From Lentzea kentuckyensis (GTDB lineage: Bacteria; Actinomycetota; Actinomycetes; Mycobacteriales; Pseudonocardiaceae): a stretch of DNA of 64,000 nucleotides. Every line of letters starts with the position of its first letter. Position 1 is the stretch's first letter. The stretch lies in assembly GCF_002150765.1 (NCBI RefSeq), contig NZ_MUYM01000019.1:19323-83322 (forward strand). The letters are read 5' to 3'. The notes under the pieces were generated by a model. It made no database searches. It was not told where the DNA came from and was given only the letters and a program-made list of their open reading frames with translations. Positions 36,264 through 44,593 of the stretch are shown in pieces. The position numbers and the translations under genes were made by a program.

Positions 36264-36344
36264 TCAGCACCTGCAGCTGCTGAAGCCCTTCGCAGTGCAC
36301 TTGATGCAGACGCGGACGCGCTCGGGTGCTTGTTGTTCCTGCAA
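36264..36344 (-). CDS. Possible 26-aa cysteine-rich peptide
   Basis: From TTG 36344 a short frame encodes a 26-mer that ends VCIKCTAKGFSSCRC, with a CxxC and a final CxC. It sits about 130 bp downstream of the LytS kinase on the same strand. No clear ribosome site, so it may be chance; the clustered cysteines are the only reason to list it. Confidence 0.28.
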   Translation of the reverse strand: MQEQQAPERVRVCIKCTAKGFSSCRC

Positions 36345-36473
36345 TTGATGTTGCCCTTAACTCGCGGCCGGCCTCGACCTGAGGGAGCGCCGGCTGTTCA
36401 TTGGTCAACACCACAATCGGCACGTTCCACGCCTGGGTTGAGCATGGTTGAACGTGCAACTACCGACGAGGCC

Positions 36474-37736
36474 TCAGGCGCGGATCGCGGGCTGCTCGTT
36501 CGTCATCGGCTCGTCCGTCAGCTGCGAACCGATGTTCAGGTTCGGCAGCACGTTCCTGGCGAACTTCGGCACCTTGAGGATCACCTTGGTCCCCGCGTTG
36601 GGCGCTGTCTCCACGACCAGGGCGTACTCGGCGCCGAACACCGTGCGCATGCGGTCGTTGATGTTGCCGATGCCGACGTGCGCGCCGGTCTGGTGGGCGT
36701 CCTTGATGTCGTCGAGGCGGTCGGGATCCATGCCGACGCCGTCGTCCTCGACGCTGATCAGGGCCTCGCTGCCGTTGTCCTCGGCGGTGATGGTGAGCAT
36801 GCCGCCGCCGGGCTTCTTGGCGAGGCCGTGGCGGACCGCGTTCTCGACCAACGGCTGGAGCACCAGGAACGGCAGAACGACCTGCAGCACCTCGGGGGCG
36901 ATGCGCAGCCGGACGTTCAGCCGCGAGCCGTAGCGGGCCTGTTCGATGGTCAGGTAGCGATGGATGTTGGTCAGTTCATCGGCAAGGGTCGTGAACAAGC
37001 CGTCGGTGCGGAACGAGTAGCGGGTGAACTCCGCGAACTCCTGCAGCAGCTCACGGGCGTGCGCGGGGTCGGTGCGGATCAGCGAGGAGATGGTGTTCAG
37101 GGCGTTGTAGACGAAGTGCGGCGAGATCTGCGCCCGCAGGGCCTTCACCTCGGCCTGGGCCAGGGCCTGCCGCTGCTTCTGGACGACCTCCAGCTCCAGC
37201 TGCGTGGAGACGAAGCGGGCGGTCTCCTCCGCCATCCGGATCTGGCGCTTCGACGCGACGCCGGAGACCACGATCAGGGTTCCGGCGACATCACCCTCGA
37301 CAACCAGCGGAACGACAACAACGCTGTGCAGTGAGCACGGGCCCTGCAGCTCGCAGCCGAGCTTGCGGTGGTCGACGTGTTCTTTGTGGCAGTTGTTGAT
37401 GGCACGGGCGACCGTGTCGCGGAGGTACTCGTAGTGGTCGTTCGCGCCGCCGTCCCACGACAGGACGGTGCCCTCTTCGTCGGTGATGGCGACCGCGACG
37501 CACCGCAGCATCTCGCGCAGGTGGGGCGTGGCCTTGTTCGCGGCTTCCTCGGTCAGGCCCGCGCGAAGGTCGCTCGACGCCCTGGACATGCGGTCGAGCA
37601 TGTCCATCACAGCATCCTCGACGGAGGTGCTGACTCGTCGAGCGCGGCACAGCATCACGAAGAGGCCCAGAACAGCCAGGGTCGCGATGACGCCGAGCAC
37701 AGCGCGCTCGGTCAACAGGTCGCCCACAAGGCACAT
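36474..37736 (-). CDS. LytS/YehU-type sensor histidine kinase
   Basis: 420 aa. One N-terminal membrane helix (about 9-30) and a cytosolic GAF-like domain with several cysteines (NCHKEHVDHRKLGCELQGPCS, about 125-145) precede the His-kinase internal region: LRAQISPHFVYNALNTI carries the phosphoacceptor His. The ATPase has N, G1 and G2 boxes (PLVENAVRHGL, DDGVGMDP, GIGNINDRM). Partner is the LytTR regulator at 34178. The Cys-rich segment could sense redox or bind a metal cluster; that is inference. ATG 37736 is the likely start. Confidence 0.85.
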   Translation of the reverse strand: MCLVGDLLTERAVLGVIATLAVLGLFVMLCRARRVSTSVEDAVMDMLDRMSRASSDLRAGLTEEAANKATPHLREMLRCVAVAITDEEGTVLSWDGGANDHYEYLRDTVARAINNCHKEHVDHRKLGCELQGPCSLHSVVVVPLVVEGDVAGTLIVVSGVASKRQIRMAEETARFVSTQLELEVVQKQRQALAQAEVKALRAQISPHFVYNALNTISSLIRTDPAHARELLQEFAEFTRYSFRTDGLFTTLADELTNIHRYLTIEQARYGSRLNVRLRIAPEVLQVVLPFLVLQPLVENAVRHGLAKKPGGGMLTITAEDNGSEALISVEDDGVGMDPDRLDDIKDAHQTGAHVGIGNINDRMRTVFGAEYALVVETAPNAGTKVILKVPKFARNVLPNLNIGSQLTDEPMTNEQPAIRA

Positions 37737-37841
37737 GCTCTGCTGTGGGGCAGCCCGATAGCAAGAGGCGCGCCCGGCGTACGCCCGTACGGTCCACCGA
37801 TCCGGGTAGACATCCGATGAATTTGGGGAGAGGGTGTGCCC

Positions 37842-38555
37842 GTGAAAGTGGCCCTGTTCGCGACCTGCCTGACCGACACGTTCTTCCCGGAGACAGCCCG
37901 CGCCGTGGTGCGTCTGCTGGAACGGCTCGGCTGTTCGGTGGAGTTCCCGCTGGAGCAGACCTGCTGCGGTCAGATGCACTTCAACACCGGCTATCGGGAG
38001 CACTCGAAGCCGCTGGCCCGCAAGTACACCGACGTCTTCGGCGGCTACGACTACGTCGTTGCGCCATCCGGGTCATGTGCGGGCATGGTCCGGGAGATCC
38101 ATCCCACGCTGGGTGAGTCTCCGCCGCGGACGTTCGAGCTCGCGGAGTTCCTCGTCGACGTGCTCGGGGTGACCGACGTGGGCGCGTGGTTCCCCCACCG
38201 GGTCACCTACCACCCCACCTGCCACTCGCTGCGCATGCTCGGCGTCGGGGACAAGCCGATGGCGCTGCTCAGGTCGGTCAAGGGACTCGACCTGGTGGAA
38301 CTGCCCGACTCGACGCACTGCTGCGGCTTCGGCGGCACGTTCGCGGTGAAGAACGCCGAGACGTCCACGGCGATGCTCGCGGACAAGATGCGGTGCGTGC
38401 TCGACACCGGCGCCGAAGTGCTTTCGGCCGGCGACAACTCCTGTCTCATGCACATCGGCGGTGGCCTGTCGCGACTGCGCGCGGGCGTCCGGCCGGTGCA
38501 CCTGGCGGAGATCCTGGCTTCGACGGAGGAGGACCCGTGGCGCGCAACCCGGTGA
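37842..38555 (+). CDS. lutA: Lactate utilization protein A, CCG-domain Fe-S protein
   Basis: 237 aa. Two CCG domains provide cysteine clusters: QTCCGQMHFNTGY with GSCAGMV, and YHPTCHSLR with HCCGFGGTF. LutA works with LutB and LutC to oxidise L-lactate to pyruvate. GTG 37842 is chosen because GGGGAGAGG sits 8 nt upstream; GTG 37836 is too close. It overlaps lutB by 19 bp. The gene is divergent from the LytS kinase. Confidence 0.9.
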   Translation: MKVALFATCLTDTFFPETARAVVRLLERLGCSVEFPLEQTCCGQMHFNTGYREHSKPLARKYTDVFGGYDYVVAPSGSCAGMVREIHPTLGESPPRTFELAEFLVDVLGVTDVGAWFPHRVTYHPTCHSLRMLGVGDKPMALLRSVKGLDLVELPDSTHCCGFGGTFAVKNAETSTAMLADKMRCVLDTGAEVLSAGDNSCLMHIGGGLSRLRAGVRPVHLAEILASTEEDPWRATR

Positions 38556-39955
38556 CATGGCTCGGCAGCCCGACGTTCCCCAAGGCGGCCAGAGAGGCCT
38601 TGCAGGACACCCAGCTGCGGCAGAACCTGCGCAGGGCCACCGGAACCATCCGCGGTCGCCGGGCGGCCGCGGTCGCCGAGATGACCGACTGGGAACAGCT
38701 GCGCGTCGCCGGTGAGCAGATCAAGGACGACGTCCTGGCCCGCCTCGACACGCTCCTCGTCCAGCTCGAGGAGTCGGTCACCGCCCGCGGCGGCACGGTC
38801 CACTGGGCGCGGGACGCCGAAGAGGCGAACCGGATCGTGCTCGACCTCTGCAGGGCCGAGAACGCGGCCGAGGTCGTCAAGGTCAAGTCCATGGCCACGG
38901 CCGAGATCGGGCTCAACGAAGCCCTCGAGGCCGGCGGCGTGCACGCGATCGAGACCGACCTCGCCGAGCTGATCGTGCAGCTCGGCGACGACCGGCCGTC
39001 GCACATCCTGGTGCCCGCGATCCACCGCAACCGCTCGGAGATCCGCGAGATCTTCCAGCGCCGCATGGGGGTCGAGGTGTCGGACGAACCGGCGGACCTC
39101 GCCGAGGCCGCCCGGACCTACCTGCGGCAGAAGTTCCTCACCACGAAGGTCGCCATCTCCGGGGCGAACTTCGCGGTCGCCGACACCGGGTCGATCGTGG
39201 TGCTGGAGTCCGAGGGCAACGGCCGGATGTGCCTGACCCTGCCGGAAACCCTGATCACCGTGATGGGCATCGAGAAGCTCGTGCCGTCGTGGCAGGACCT
39301 GGAAGTCTTCCTGCAGCTGCTGCCCCGGTCGTCCACGGCGGAACGGATGAACCCGTACACGAGCGTGTGGACCGGCGTGACGCCCGGCGACGGACCGCAG
39401 CGGTTCCACCTGGTCCTGATCGACAACGGCCGCACCGCCACGCTGAAGGATTCCGTTGGGCGCCAAGCACTCCGGTGCATCCGGTGTTCCGCGTGCCTCA
39501 ACGTCTGCCCGGTCTACGAACGCACCGGCGGCAAGTCGTACGGCTCGGTCTACCCCGGCCCGATCGGCGCGATCCTGACGCCCCAGCTGGTCGGCGACAT
39601 GCATGACAAGCAGGCCGCCTCTTTGCCTTACGCCTCTTCACTTTGCGGCGCGTGCTTCGAGGTCTGCCCGGTCCGGATCGACATCCCGTCGGTCCTCACG
39701 CACCTGCGCGCCGAGGTCGTGGAAGCCAAGGGACGGACGCCGGAATCCATCGCGATGGCCGCCGCGGCGTGGATGTTCGCCTCGGCCTCCCGCTACGAGA
39801 AGGCGCAGAAAGTCGGTTCCCTGGCCCGTTTCCTGGCCAGGGACGGCAAGATCACGTCCCTGCCGTGGCCGGGTTCGAGGTGGACGTCCTCACGCGACGT
39901 GCCCGCACCGCCGGCCGAGTCGTTCCGCACGTGGTGGAGGAAGAACCGTGGCTAG
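38537..39955 (+). CDS. lutB: Lactate utilization protein B, Fe-S oxidoreductase
   Basis: 472 aa. An LUD domain fills the N-terminal two thirds, followed by two [4Fe-4S] motifs, CIRCSACLNVCPVY and CGACFEVCPV, for electron transfer. GTG 38537 has GGAGGAGG upstream. It overlaps lutA and lutC, so the three subunits are co-translated. No GntR-type LutR gene is adjacent; the nearby two-component system may replace it (inference). Confidence 0.92.
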   Translation: MARNPVTWLGSPTFPKAAREALQDTQLRQNLRRATGTIRGRRAAAVAEMTDWEQLRVAGEQIKDDVLARLDTLLVQLEESVTARGGTVHWARDAEEANRIVLDLCRAENAAEVVKVKSMATAEIGLNEALEAGGVHAIETDLAELIVQLGDDRPSHILVPAIHRNRSEIREIFQRRMGVEVSDEPADLAEAARTYLRQKFLTTKVAISGANFAVADTGSIVVLESEGNGRMCLTLPETLITVMGIEKLVPSWQDLEVFLQLLPRSSTAERMNPYTSVWTGVTPGDGPQRFHLVLIDNGRTATLKDSVGRQALRCIRCSACLNVCPVYERTGGKSYGSVYPGPIGAILTPQLVGDMHDKQAASLPYASSLCGACFEVCPVRIDIPSVLTHLRAEVVEAKGRTPESIAMAAAAWMFASASRYEKAQKVGSLARFLARDGKITSLPWPGSRWTSSRDVPAPPAESFRTWWRKNRG

Positions 39956-40526
39956 CGCACGAGAAGAGATCCTCAACCGCATCCGGAGCGCCAAAGTCCC
40001 GGCAGCGCCCCAAGTGGTCCGCGGCTACAACCAAAAGGGAACCGGCGGCGTCGAGCTGCTCGCTGAGACGGTCGCCGACTACCGCGCGATCGTGCACGTC
40101 GTCAGCAACGTCCCCGAGGCGCTCGAACGTCTCCGGGGCAAGCGGATCGTGGCGCCATCGGACGTTCCGGACGAGTGGCTGATCGACGGTGTCACGTGGC
40201 TGCGCGAGCCGTTGTCGATCGACGAACTGGACCAGTCCGACGGCGTGCTGACCGGCTGCGCGGTGGCGATCGCGGACACCGGCACGATCGTGCTCGACGG
40301 CGGCGAGGCGCAGGGCCGCAGGGCGCTCACCCTGCTCCCCGACTACCACCTGTGCGTGGTGCGAGCCGACCAGATCGCCGCGTCGGTCCCGGAAGCGTTG
40401 CGACGGCTGGAGCCCACCCGGCCGTTGACGTTCATCAGCGGCCCGTCCGCGACGAGCGACATCGAGCTCGACCGGGTGGAGGGCGTCCACGGCCCGCGCA
40501 CCCTGGAGGTCCTGATCGTCACTTGA
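39948..40526 (+). CDS. lutC: Lactate utilization protein C
   Basis: 192 aa, a single LUD domain: GCAVAIADTGTIVLDGGEAQGRRALTL recalls the equivalent segment of LutB. GTG 39948 overlaps the lutB stop and has GGTGGAGGAAG before it. The 3' end overlaps the convergent DNA glycosylase by 8 bp. Confidence 0.9.
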   Translation: MASAREEILNRIRSAKVPAAPQVVRGYNQKGTGGVELLAETVADYRAIVHVVSNVPEALERLRGKRIVAPSDVPDEWLIDGVTWLREPLSIDELDQSDGVLTGCAVAIADTGTIVLDGGEAQGRRALTLLPDYHLCVVRADQIAASVPEALRRLEPTRPLTFISGPSATSDIELDRVEGVHGPRTLEVLIVT

Positions 40527-41385
40527 GCAGGCGCGACAACCGGCGGTCGGCCAGGGGCTTGCCGCCGGTCTGACACGTCGGGCAGTACTGGAACGCCTTG
40601 TCCGCGAACGACACTTCACGAACCGTGTCGCCGCAGACCGGACACGGCAGACCGGTGCGTGCGTGCACCCGCAGCCCGGACCGCTTCTCGCCCTTGAGCC
40701 GGGCCGCGTCCTGCCCCACCGACCGCGCCACCGCGTCGGTCAGGGTGCTGAGCATGGCCTCGTGCAGGTGATCCAGCTGTTCGGCGGTCAACTTGCCCGA
40801 CGTCGCGTACGGCGACAGCCGGGCCATGTGCATGATCTCGTCGGAGTAGGCGTTGCCGATGCCCGCGATCAGGCCCTGGTCGGTCAGCGCCGTCTTCAAC
40901 CGCTCGGTGTGACCGGCCAGCAGGTCTTCCAGCTGCGTCCGGGTGATCTCCAACGCGTCCGGACCCAGCCTGGCGACGCTCGCGATGGACTTCGGGTCGC
41001 GCACGATCCACGCCGCGAGCCCCTTCTTGGTGCCCGCTTCCGTCAGGTCGAAGCCCGGCCCCTGCCCCGGCGGACCGAGGTGCACGCGCAGCGCCAGCGG
41101 GCCGCGGCCCTGCTTGGGCGGGGGCGCCGACATGGTGTCCGCCCAGCGCAGCCAGCCGGCACGGGCGAGGTGGACGACCAGGTGCAGACCGTCCGCGACC
41201 TCCAGGTCGAGGTGCTTGCCGTGCCGGTGCGCGGCCACGACCTCCTGGCCCTGCAGCGCGGTCCACGGCGGGTCGAACGTCTTCAACACCTGCAGCGATG
41301 CCACGTCGACGCGGTGCACGGTGCGACCGACAGCGTGTTCACGCAGGTGGTGAACCAGTGCTTCTACCTCGGGTAGTTCGGGCAC
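40519..41385 (-). CDS. Fpg/Nei-family DNA glycosylase
   Basis: 288 aa. The N-terminal MPELPEVE supplies the catalytic Pro/Glu, the H2TH motif is around LIAGIGNAYSDEIMH, and the C-terminal zinc finger has CPVCG and CPTC. It excises oxidised bases and cleaves the strand. Fpg versus Nei specificity is not resolved; the unusual KTFDPPWTALQG segment fits actinobacterial Nei-like enzymes. Confidence 0.9.
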   Translation of the reverse strand: MPELPEVEALVHHLREHAVGRTVHRVDVASLQVLKTFDPPWTALQGQEVVAAHRHGKHLDLEVADGLHLVVHLARAGWLRWADTMSAPPPKQGRGPLALRVHLGPPGQGPGFDLTEAGTKKGLAAWIVRDPKSIASVARLGPDALEITRTQLEDLLAGHTERLKTALTDQGLIAGIGNAYSDEIMHMARLSPYATSGKLTAEQLDHLHEAMLSTLTDAVARSVGQDAARLKGEKRSGLRVHARTGLPCPVCGDTVREVSFADKAFQYCPTCQTGGKPLADRRLSRLLK

Positions 41386-41400
41386 CGGTCCAGTGTCGCA

Positions 41401-41838
41401 TCAGTCGACGGGTTGCAACGGGCCTTCGACGTCCGGCAGCGAGTGCATCTCGATCGTGCGGGCGACCCGCGACGCCTCCTGGCGCACCGCGAGCGGCCCC
41501 CGGACCGACCCGATCCACCGCTCCGGCGGCAGCTCGTCGGCGGTGGCCTTGCTCTCCGCGACCAGCGTGTGCGGCCGGCGCAGCGCCCAGCGGACCGGGA
41601 AGAACGCGAACAGGAAGAACAACGCGAGGATGAGCCACGCGGGCACGACGACCTGCTCAGGCGTCCACGCGATGAGCACGACCACCATGACGACGAGCAT
41701 CCCGGCCATCATGATGCCGGGCAGGGCACCGCCGCTGACGTCGTGCTCGAAGTCGTCGCCCTCTTCCGGGTTGCGCCACTCGATGCGGCTGTGGACCGTC
41801 CACATCCGCCCGTCGGCACCGCGCACCAGCCGCGTCAT
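41401..41838 (-). CDS. Two-TM membrane protein of unknown function
   Basis: 145 aa. The N-terminus MTRLVRGADGRMWTVHSRIE is followed by two hydrophobic helices (about 41-60 and 68-85) and a soluble C-terminal domain (LVAESKATADELPPERWIGS). ATG 41838 follows GGGAGACGGG. Similar two-TM proteins are common in Pseudonocardiales, with no known role. Confidence 0.72.
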   Translation of the reverse strand: MTRLVRGADGRMWTVHSRIEWRNPEEGDDFEHDVSGGALPGIMMAGMLVVMVVVLIAWTPEQVVVPAWLILALFFLFAFFPVRWALRRPHTLVAESKATADELPPERWIGSVRGPLAVRQEASRVARTIEMHSLPDVEGPLQPVD

Positions 41839-41932
41839 AAACCCGTCTCCCACGCTCGGTCGGTCTTGGTCAAACCGTATCTGACGCGAGGCGAGCCTTG
41901 TGGGTGAACTCGGTCGACCTTGATCGTCACCG

Positions 41933-43240
41933 TCAGTTCTGGACGGCGGGTTTCGTCGGGTAGAGGGTGATCGTCGTGGGCGTGGTCTGCGGAGACGAGC
42001 ACGGATCCGTCGTCGGCGGCGTCGGCGGATCGGACGTGGTGGACACCGCGTTCAGCGACTTCACGTCCCGCGAGGTCGTGGACCCCGAGGAGGTGACCAC
42101 GTCGGACGACGTCGACGGCTCGGTGACCGGCAACGCCCGCTCGACCGGTTCGTCCCGGTGCTGTTCCACGGGCGGTGGCGGCGCGTAGGACGACGTCCTG
42201 CGCACGGTCTCCTGCGGCCGGGCACCGGGGTTGACCACGTTCTCGCGCGGCTTCTCCTGCGGCTGCACCGGCGGCTGCGCGACCACGAGCTCCTGGTTGT
42301 GCGCCGAGCTGGCCGAACCCGTCGGCATCAGGGCGATCACCGGGTGCTGGTCCGGCTGCAGCACCGCGACGCCCGGTCCGCCGTTGAACACCGCGGCCAT
42401 CGTCCCGAACAGGCCGACAGTCGCCACGCTCGCCGCCGCGAAGGCCAGCTTCGCCTTGGTGAACAGCACCTTCCCGGCGAACGCGAGCCCCAGCGTGGAC
42501 GGCACGATCAGGAACGCCGCGTTGGCGCGCAGGGTCGCGCAGACCTCGTTGAGCTCGGTGTAGAGCTGTGAGCAGGACGAACAGGTGTCCAGGTGGGCGC
42601 GGATCCGGCGTTCCTCGACGCCCTGGACCCCACCGGCCGTGTAGGTGCCGAGCTTCGAACGGATCGCCGCGCACGACGAACGTCCGTCGTCGGCGGCCAG
42701 GTGCGCTTGCAGGTACGCCGCACGCAGACCCTCACGCGCACGCCGGGCCAACGCCGACATGGCGTTCGGCGAAAGACCGAAGTGCGGTGCCACGGAGGCG
42801 GGGCGTTCGCCCTCCACCTCGACGCGCCACAGCACGACCCGCCAGCGTTCCGGCAGGCTCGAGAAGGCTCGGGTGATCAGGTTGTGCTCGGCCCGGCTGT
42901 TCGCGTTGTCGCTCACCGGCTCGACCCGGCGGCCCAGTTCCTCGTCCTCGACCGGTACGTCCCGGCGCCGGCCGTTCCACTCCCACGCGACGCGGCGGGC
43001 GACGGTCAGCAGGTACGTGCGGACGTGGTCCGTAGGCCCGCTGCCCCGACGGATCGCCTGCAGCATGCGGAAGAACGCCTCTGCGGTGAGATCGTCGGCT
43101 TCGGCCGCCTCGCGGACGTGCCTGAAAGAGAAACGGCGGATCGCGTCCGCATGCCGGGAGAACAGTTCGCCGTAGGCCGAGTCATCTCCCTCACGCACCC
43201 TGGCGAGCAGGTCCCGGTCGACCTCGTTCTCGTCGACCAT
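41933..43240 (-). CDS. ECF sigma factor fused to zinc-finger anti-sigma, TM helix and outer tail
   Basis: 435 aa. Sigma region 2 (EAADDLTAEAFFRMLQAI-type, about 30-100) and region 4 (about 125-190, LPERWRVVLWRVEVEG) are followed by a Zn-finger HxxxCxxC (HLDTCSSC), a hydrophobic helix (about 248-285) and a long Pro/Thr/Ser-rich outer tail of ~140 residues. The sigma factor and its antagonist are thus one membrane-tethered polypeptide, as reported for ECF53-like groups. Activation probably needs proteolysis. ATG 43240 is the likely start. Confidence 0.82.
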   Translation of the reverse strand: MVDENEVDRDLLARVREGDDSAYGELFSRHADAIRRFSFRHVREAAEADDLTAEAFFRMLQAIRRGSGPTDHVRTYLLTVARRVAWEWNGRRRDVPVEDEELGRRVEPVSDNANSRAEHNLITRAFSSLPERWRVVLWRVEVEGERPASVAPHFGLSPNAMSALARRAREGLRAAYLQAHLAADDGRSSCAAIRSKLGTYTAGGVQGVEERRIRAHLDTCSSCSQLYTELNEVCATLRANAAFLIVPSTLGLAFAGKVLFTKAKLAFAAASVATVGLFGTMAAVFNGGPGVAVLQPDQHPVIALMPTGSASSAHNQELVVAQPPVQPQEKPRENVVNPGARPQETVRRTSSYAPPPPVEQHRDEPVERALPVTEPSTSSDVVTSSGSTTSRDVKSLNAVSTTSDPPTPPTTDPCSSPQTTPTTITLYPTKPAVQN

Positions 43241-43413
43241 CACCGCTTCAACATGCCACAAGGGGCCAGAACTGCTCCTGGATGAGAACAGGTCGATATA
43301 CAAGACCATCCGATAGTAGTGGGCTGATCAGCGCAACGTGATCGGTGACGAGACGGTCACATGTGGGAGTCGGACCGTCGGCCGAAGAAGATCCAGCGAC
43401 TATCGTCACGGGC

Positions 43414-43812
43414 GTGGTGGACTGGCGGGAACGCGCTTCGGCTCTGGTGCCGGAACTCAGTGCTGTCGCCGAGACCGAGGAGTGGTCCTGCCACGTCTTC
43501 TTCTCGGAGCTGTCTCAACTGGCGATGGAAGCGCATCGCGAGCAGGACGACGACGTGTTGCGTCGGGCGTACGGGTTCGCGCACTGGTGCTTCCACCAGC
43601 CGGAGCAGTTCCTCGAGAACGCGGCGTTGATCAGCTTCTACGAGCACGTGTTCGACGACTGGGACCTTCGCGAGGAGGTCGCGGCCTGGCTGCCGTGCGA
43701 CGTGCTGCCCAAGGTGCGGGCGCTGTGGGAGTGGCGCTGGCCGAAGGAGCAGTTGGACGAGGTAGATCAACTGCTGGCCGGTTTGAGACCCCCCAGTCAA
43801 GATGCCGTCTGA
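43414..43812 (+). CDS. Small cytosolic protein, possibly immunity-like
   Basis: 132 aa, acidic and helical: ALVPELSAVAETEEWSCHVFF, LRRAYGFAHWCFHQPEQFLENAA-type pattern and a conserved-looking ISFYEHVFDDWDLREEV. The architecture recalls the DUF7674 family, whose members accompany toxin systems; this is tentative. GTG 43414 lies 7 nt after TATCGT, so it is probably leaderless. No toxin gene is near. Confidence 0.62.
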   Translation: MVDWRERASALVPELSAVAETEEWSCHVFFSELSQLAMEAHREQDDDVLRRAYGFAHWCFHQPEQFLENAALISFYEHVFDDWDLREEVAAWLPCDVLPKVRALWEWRWPKEQLDEVDQLLAGLRPPSQDAV

Positions 43813-43855
43813 CGCCTGTTGTATAGTTCTCTCCCGTAAGGCAGCAAGACGCAGT

Positions 43856-43931
43856 GCGGATGTAGCGCAGTTGGTAGCGCATCACCTTGCCAAGGTGAGG
43901 GTCGCGAGTTCGAGTCTCGTCATCCGCTCCA
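43856..43931 (+). tRNA. tRNA-Gly (anticodon GCC)
   Basis: The acceptor stem GCGGATG / CATCCGC closes, the D-arm is GCGC-AGTTGGTA-GCGC, the anticodon arm TCACC-TTGCCAA-GGTGA has GCC at 43889-43891, and the T-arm has TTCGAGT. Discriminator T is followed by an encoded CCA. TATAGT at 43822-43827 is a good -10 for it. Confidence 0.96.
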
Positions 43932-43936
43932 CTCGG

Positions 43937-43969
43937 AAGGCCCATGCTCATGGAGAGCATGGGCCTTTT
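43937..43969 (+). terminator. Strong terminator after tRNA-Gly
   Basis: AAGGCCCATGCTC (43937-43949) and its exact complement (43955-43967) form a 13-bp stem with a 5-nt loop and run into TTTT. Confidence 0.88.
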
Positions 43970-44024
43970 CGTTTCGCCATGATTTTGGGGGGACGACCCC
44001 CCACGCCCCCCGCTCGAGCAGCAG

Positions 44025-44057
44025 GCCCGGTGCCCACATGTGGCCAACCGGGCTTCT
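44025..44057 (+). terminator. Second hairpin downstream of tRNA-Gly
   Basis: GCCCGGT (44025-44031) and ACCGGGC (44047-44053) pair around a loop with a further CCACATGTGG stem, then TTCTTT. It may be a back-up terminator; a G6/C6 hairpin at about 43988-44003 lies between the two. Confidence 0.5.
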
Positions 44058-44164
44058 TTCGTTTCTCGGGCATCTTGAGGTGATCTCGCAGCCCACCCGT
44101 GAAAGGGTGGTCATGTCCGCTCGGATCAACCTGATCGAGCCCGTTCGACAAGGACATGGAGACA

Positions 44165-44593
44165 ATGGCCATCAAGCAGACGGCAAACGCTCACTGGGAA
44201 GGCTCCCTCGTCGAGGGCAAGGGAAACGTCAGCCTCGCCACCTCCAACAGCGGCAGCTTCGACATCGACTGGAAGGCGCGCGCTGAGGAGGCGGGCGGCA
44301 AGACCAGCCCCGAGGAGCTCATCGCCGCTGCGCACTCGTCCTGCTACTCGATGGCGCTCTCGCACGGCCTGACCGGTGCGGGCACGCCGCCCACCTCGAT
44401 CGACACCAAGGCCGAGGTCTCGTTCCAGGCGGGCGTCGGCATCACCGGCATCCACCTGACCGTGCGCGCCAACGTGCCCGGCCTGACCCAGGAGGCCTTC
44501 GTCGAGGCCGCCGAGGGCGCCAAGGCGAACTGCCCGGTCTCCAAGGCGCTCGCGGCCGTCGAGAACATCACGCTGGACGCCGCCCTGGTCTGA
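44165..44593 (+). CDS. OsmC-family peroxiredoxin
   Basis: 142 aa. The two redox cysteines are in AHSSCYSMAL and ANCPVSKAL. OsmC reduces organic hydroperoxides with a thiol donor. ATG 44165 has GGAG 5 nt upstream; the ATG at 44156 is upstream of that site. It overlaps the convergent P450 by 26 bp. Confidence 0.92.
   Translation: MAIKQTANAHWEGSLVEGKGNVSLATSNSGSFDIDWKARAEEAGGKTSPEELIAAAHSSCYSMALSHGLTGAGTPPTSIDTKAEVSFQAGVGITGIHLTVRANVPGLTQEAFVEAAEGAKANCPVSKALAAVENITLDAALV

Noticed and set aside
43856..44165. tRNA-Gly as a prophage or ICE attachment site
   Set aside because: No integrase and no duplicated tRNA 3' end is visible downstream; the following hairpins are explained as terminators.
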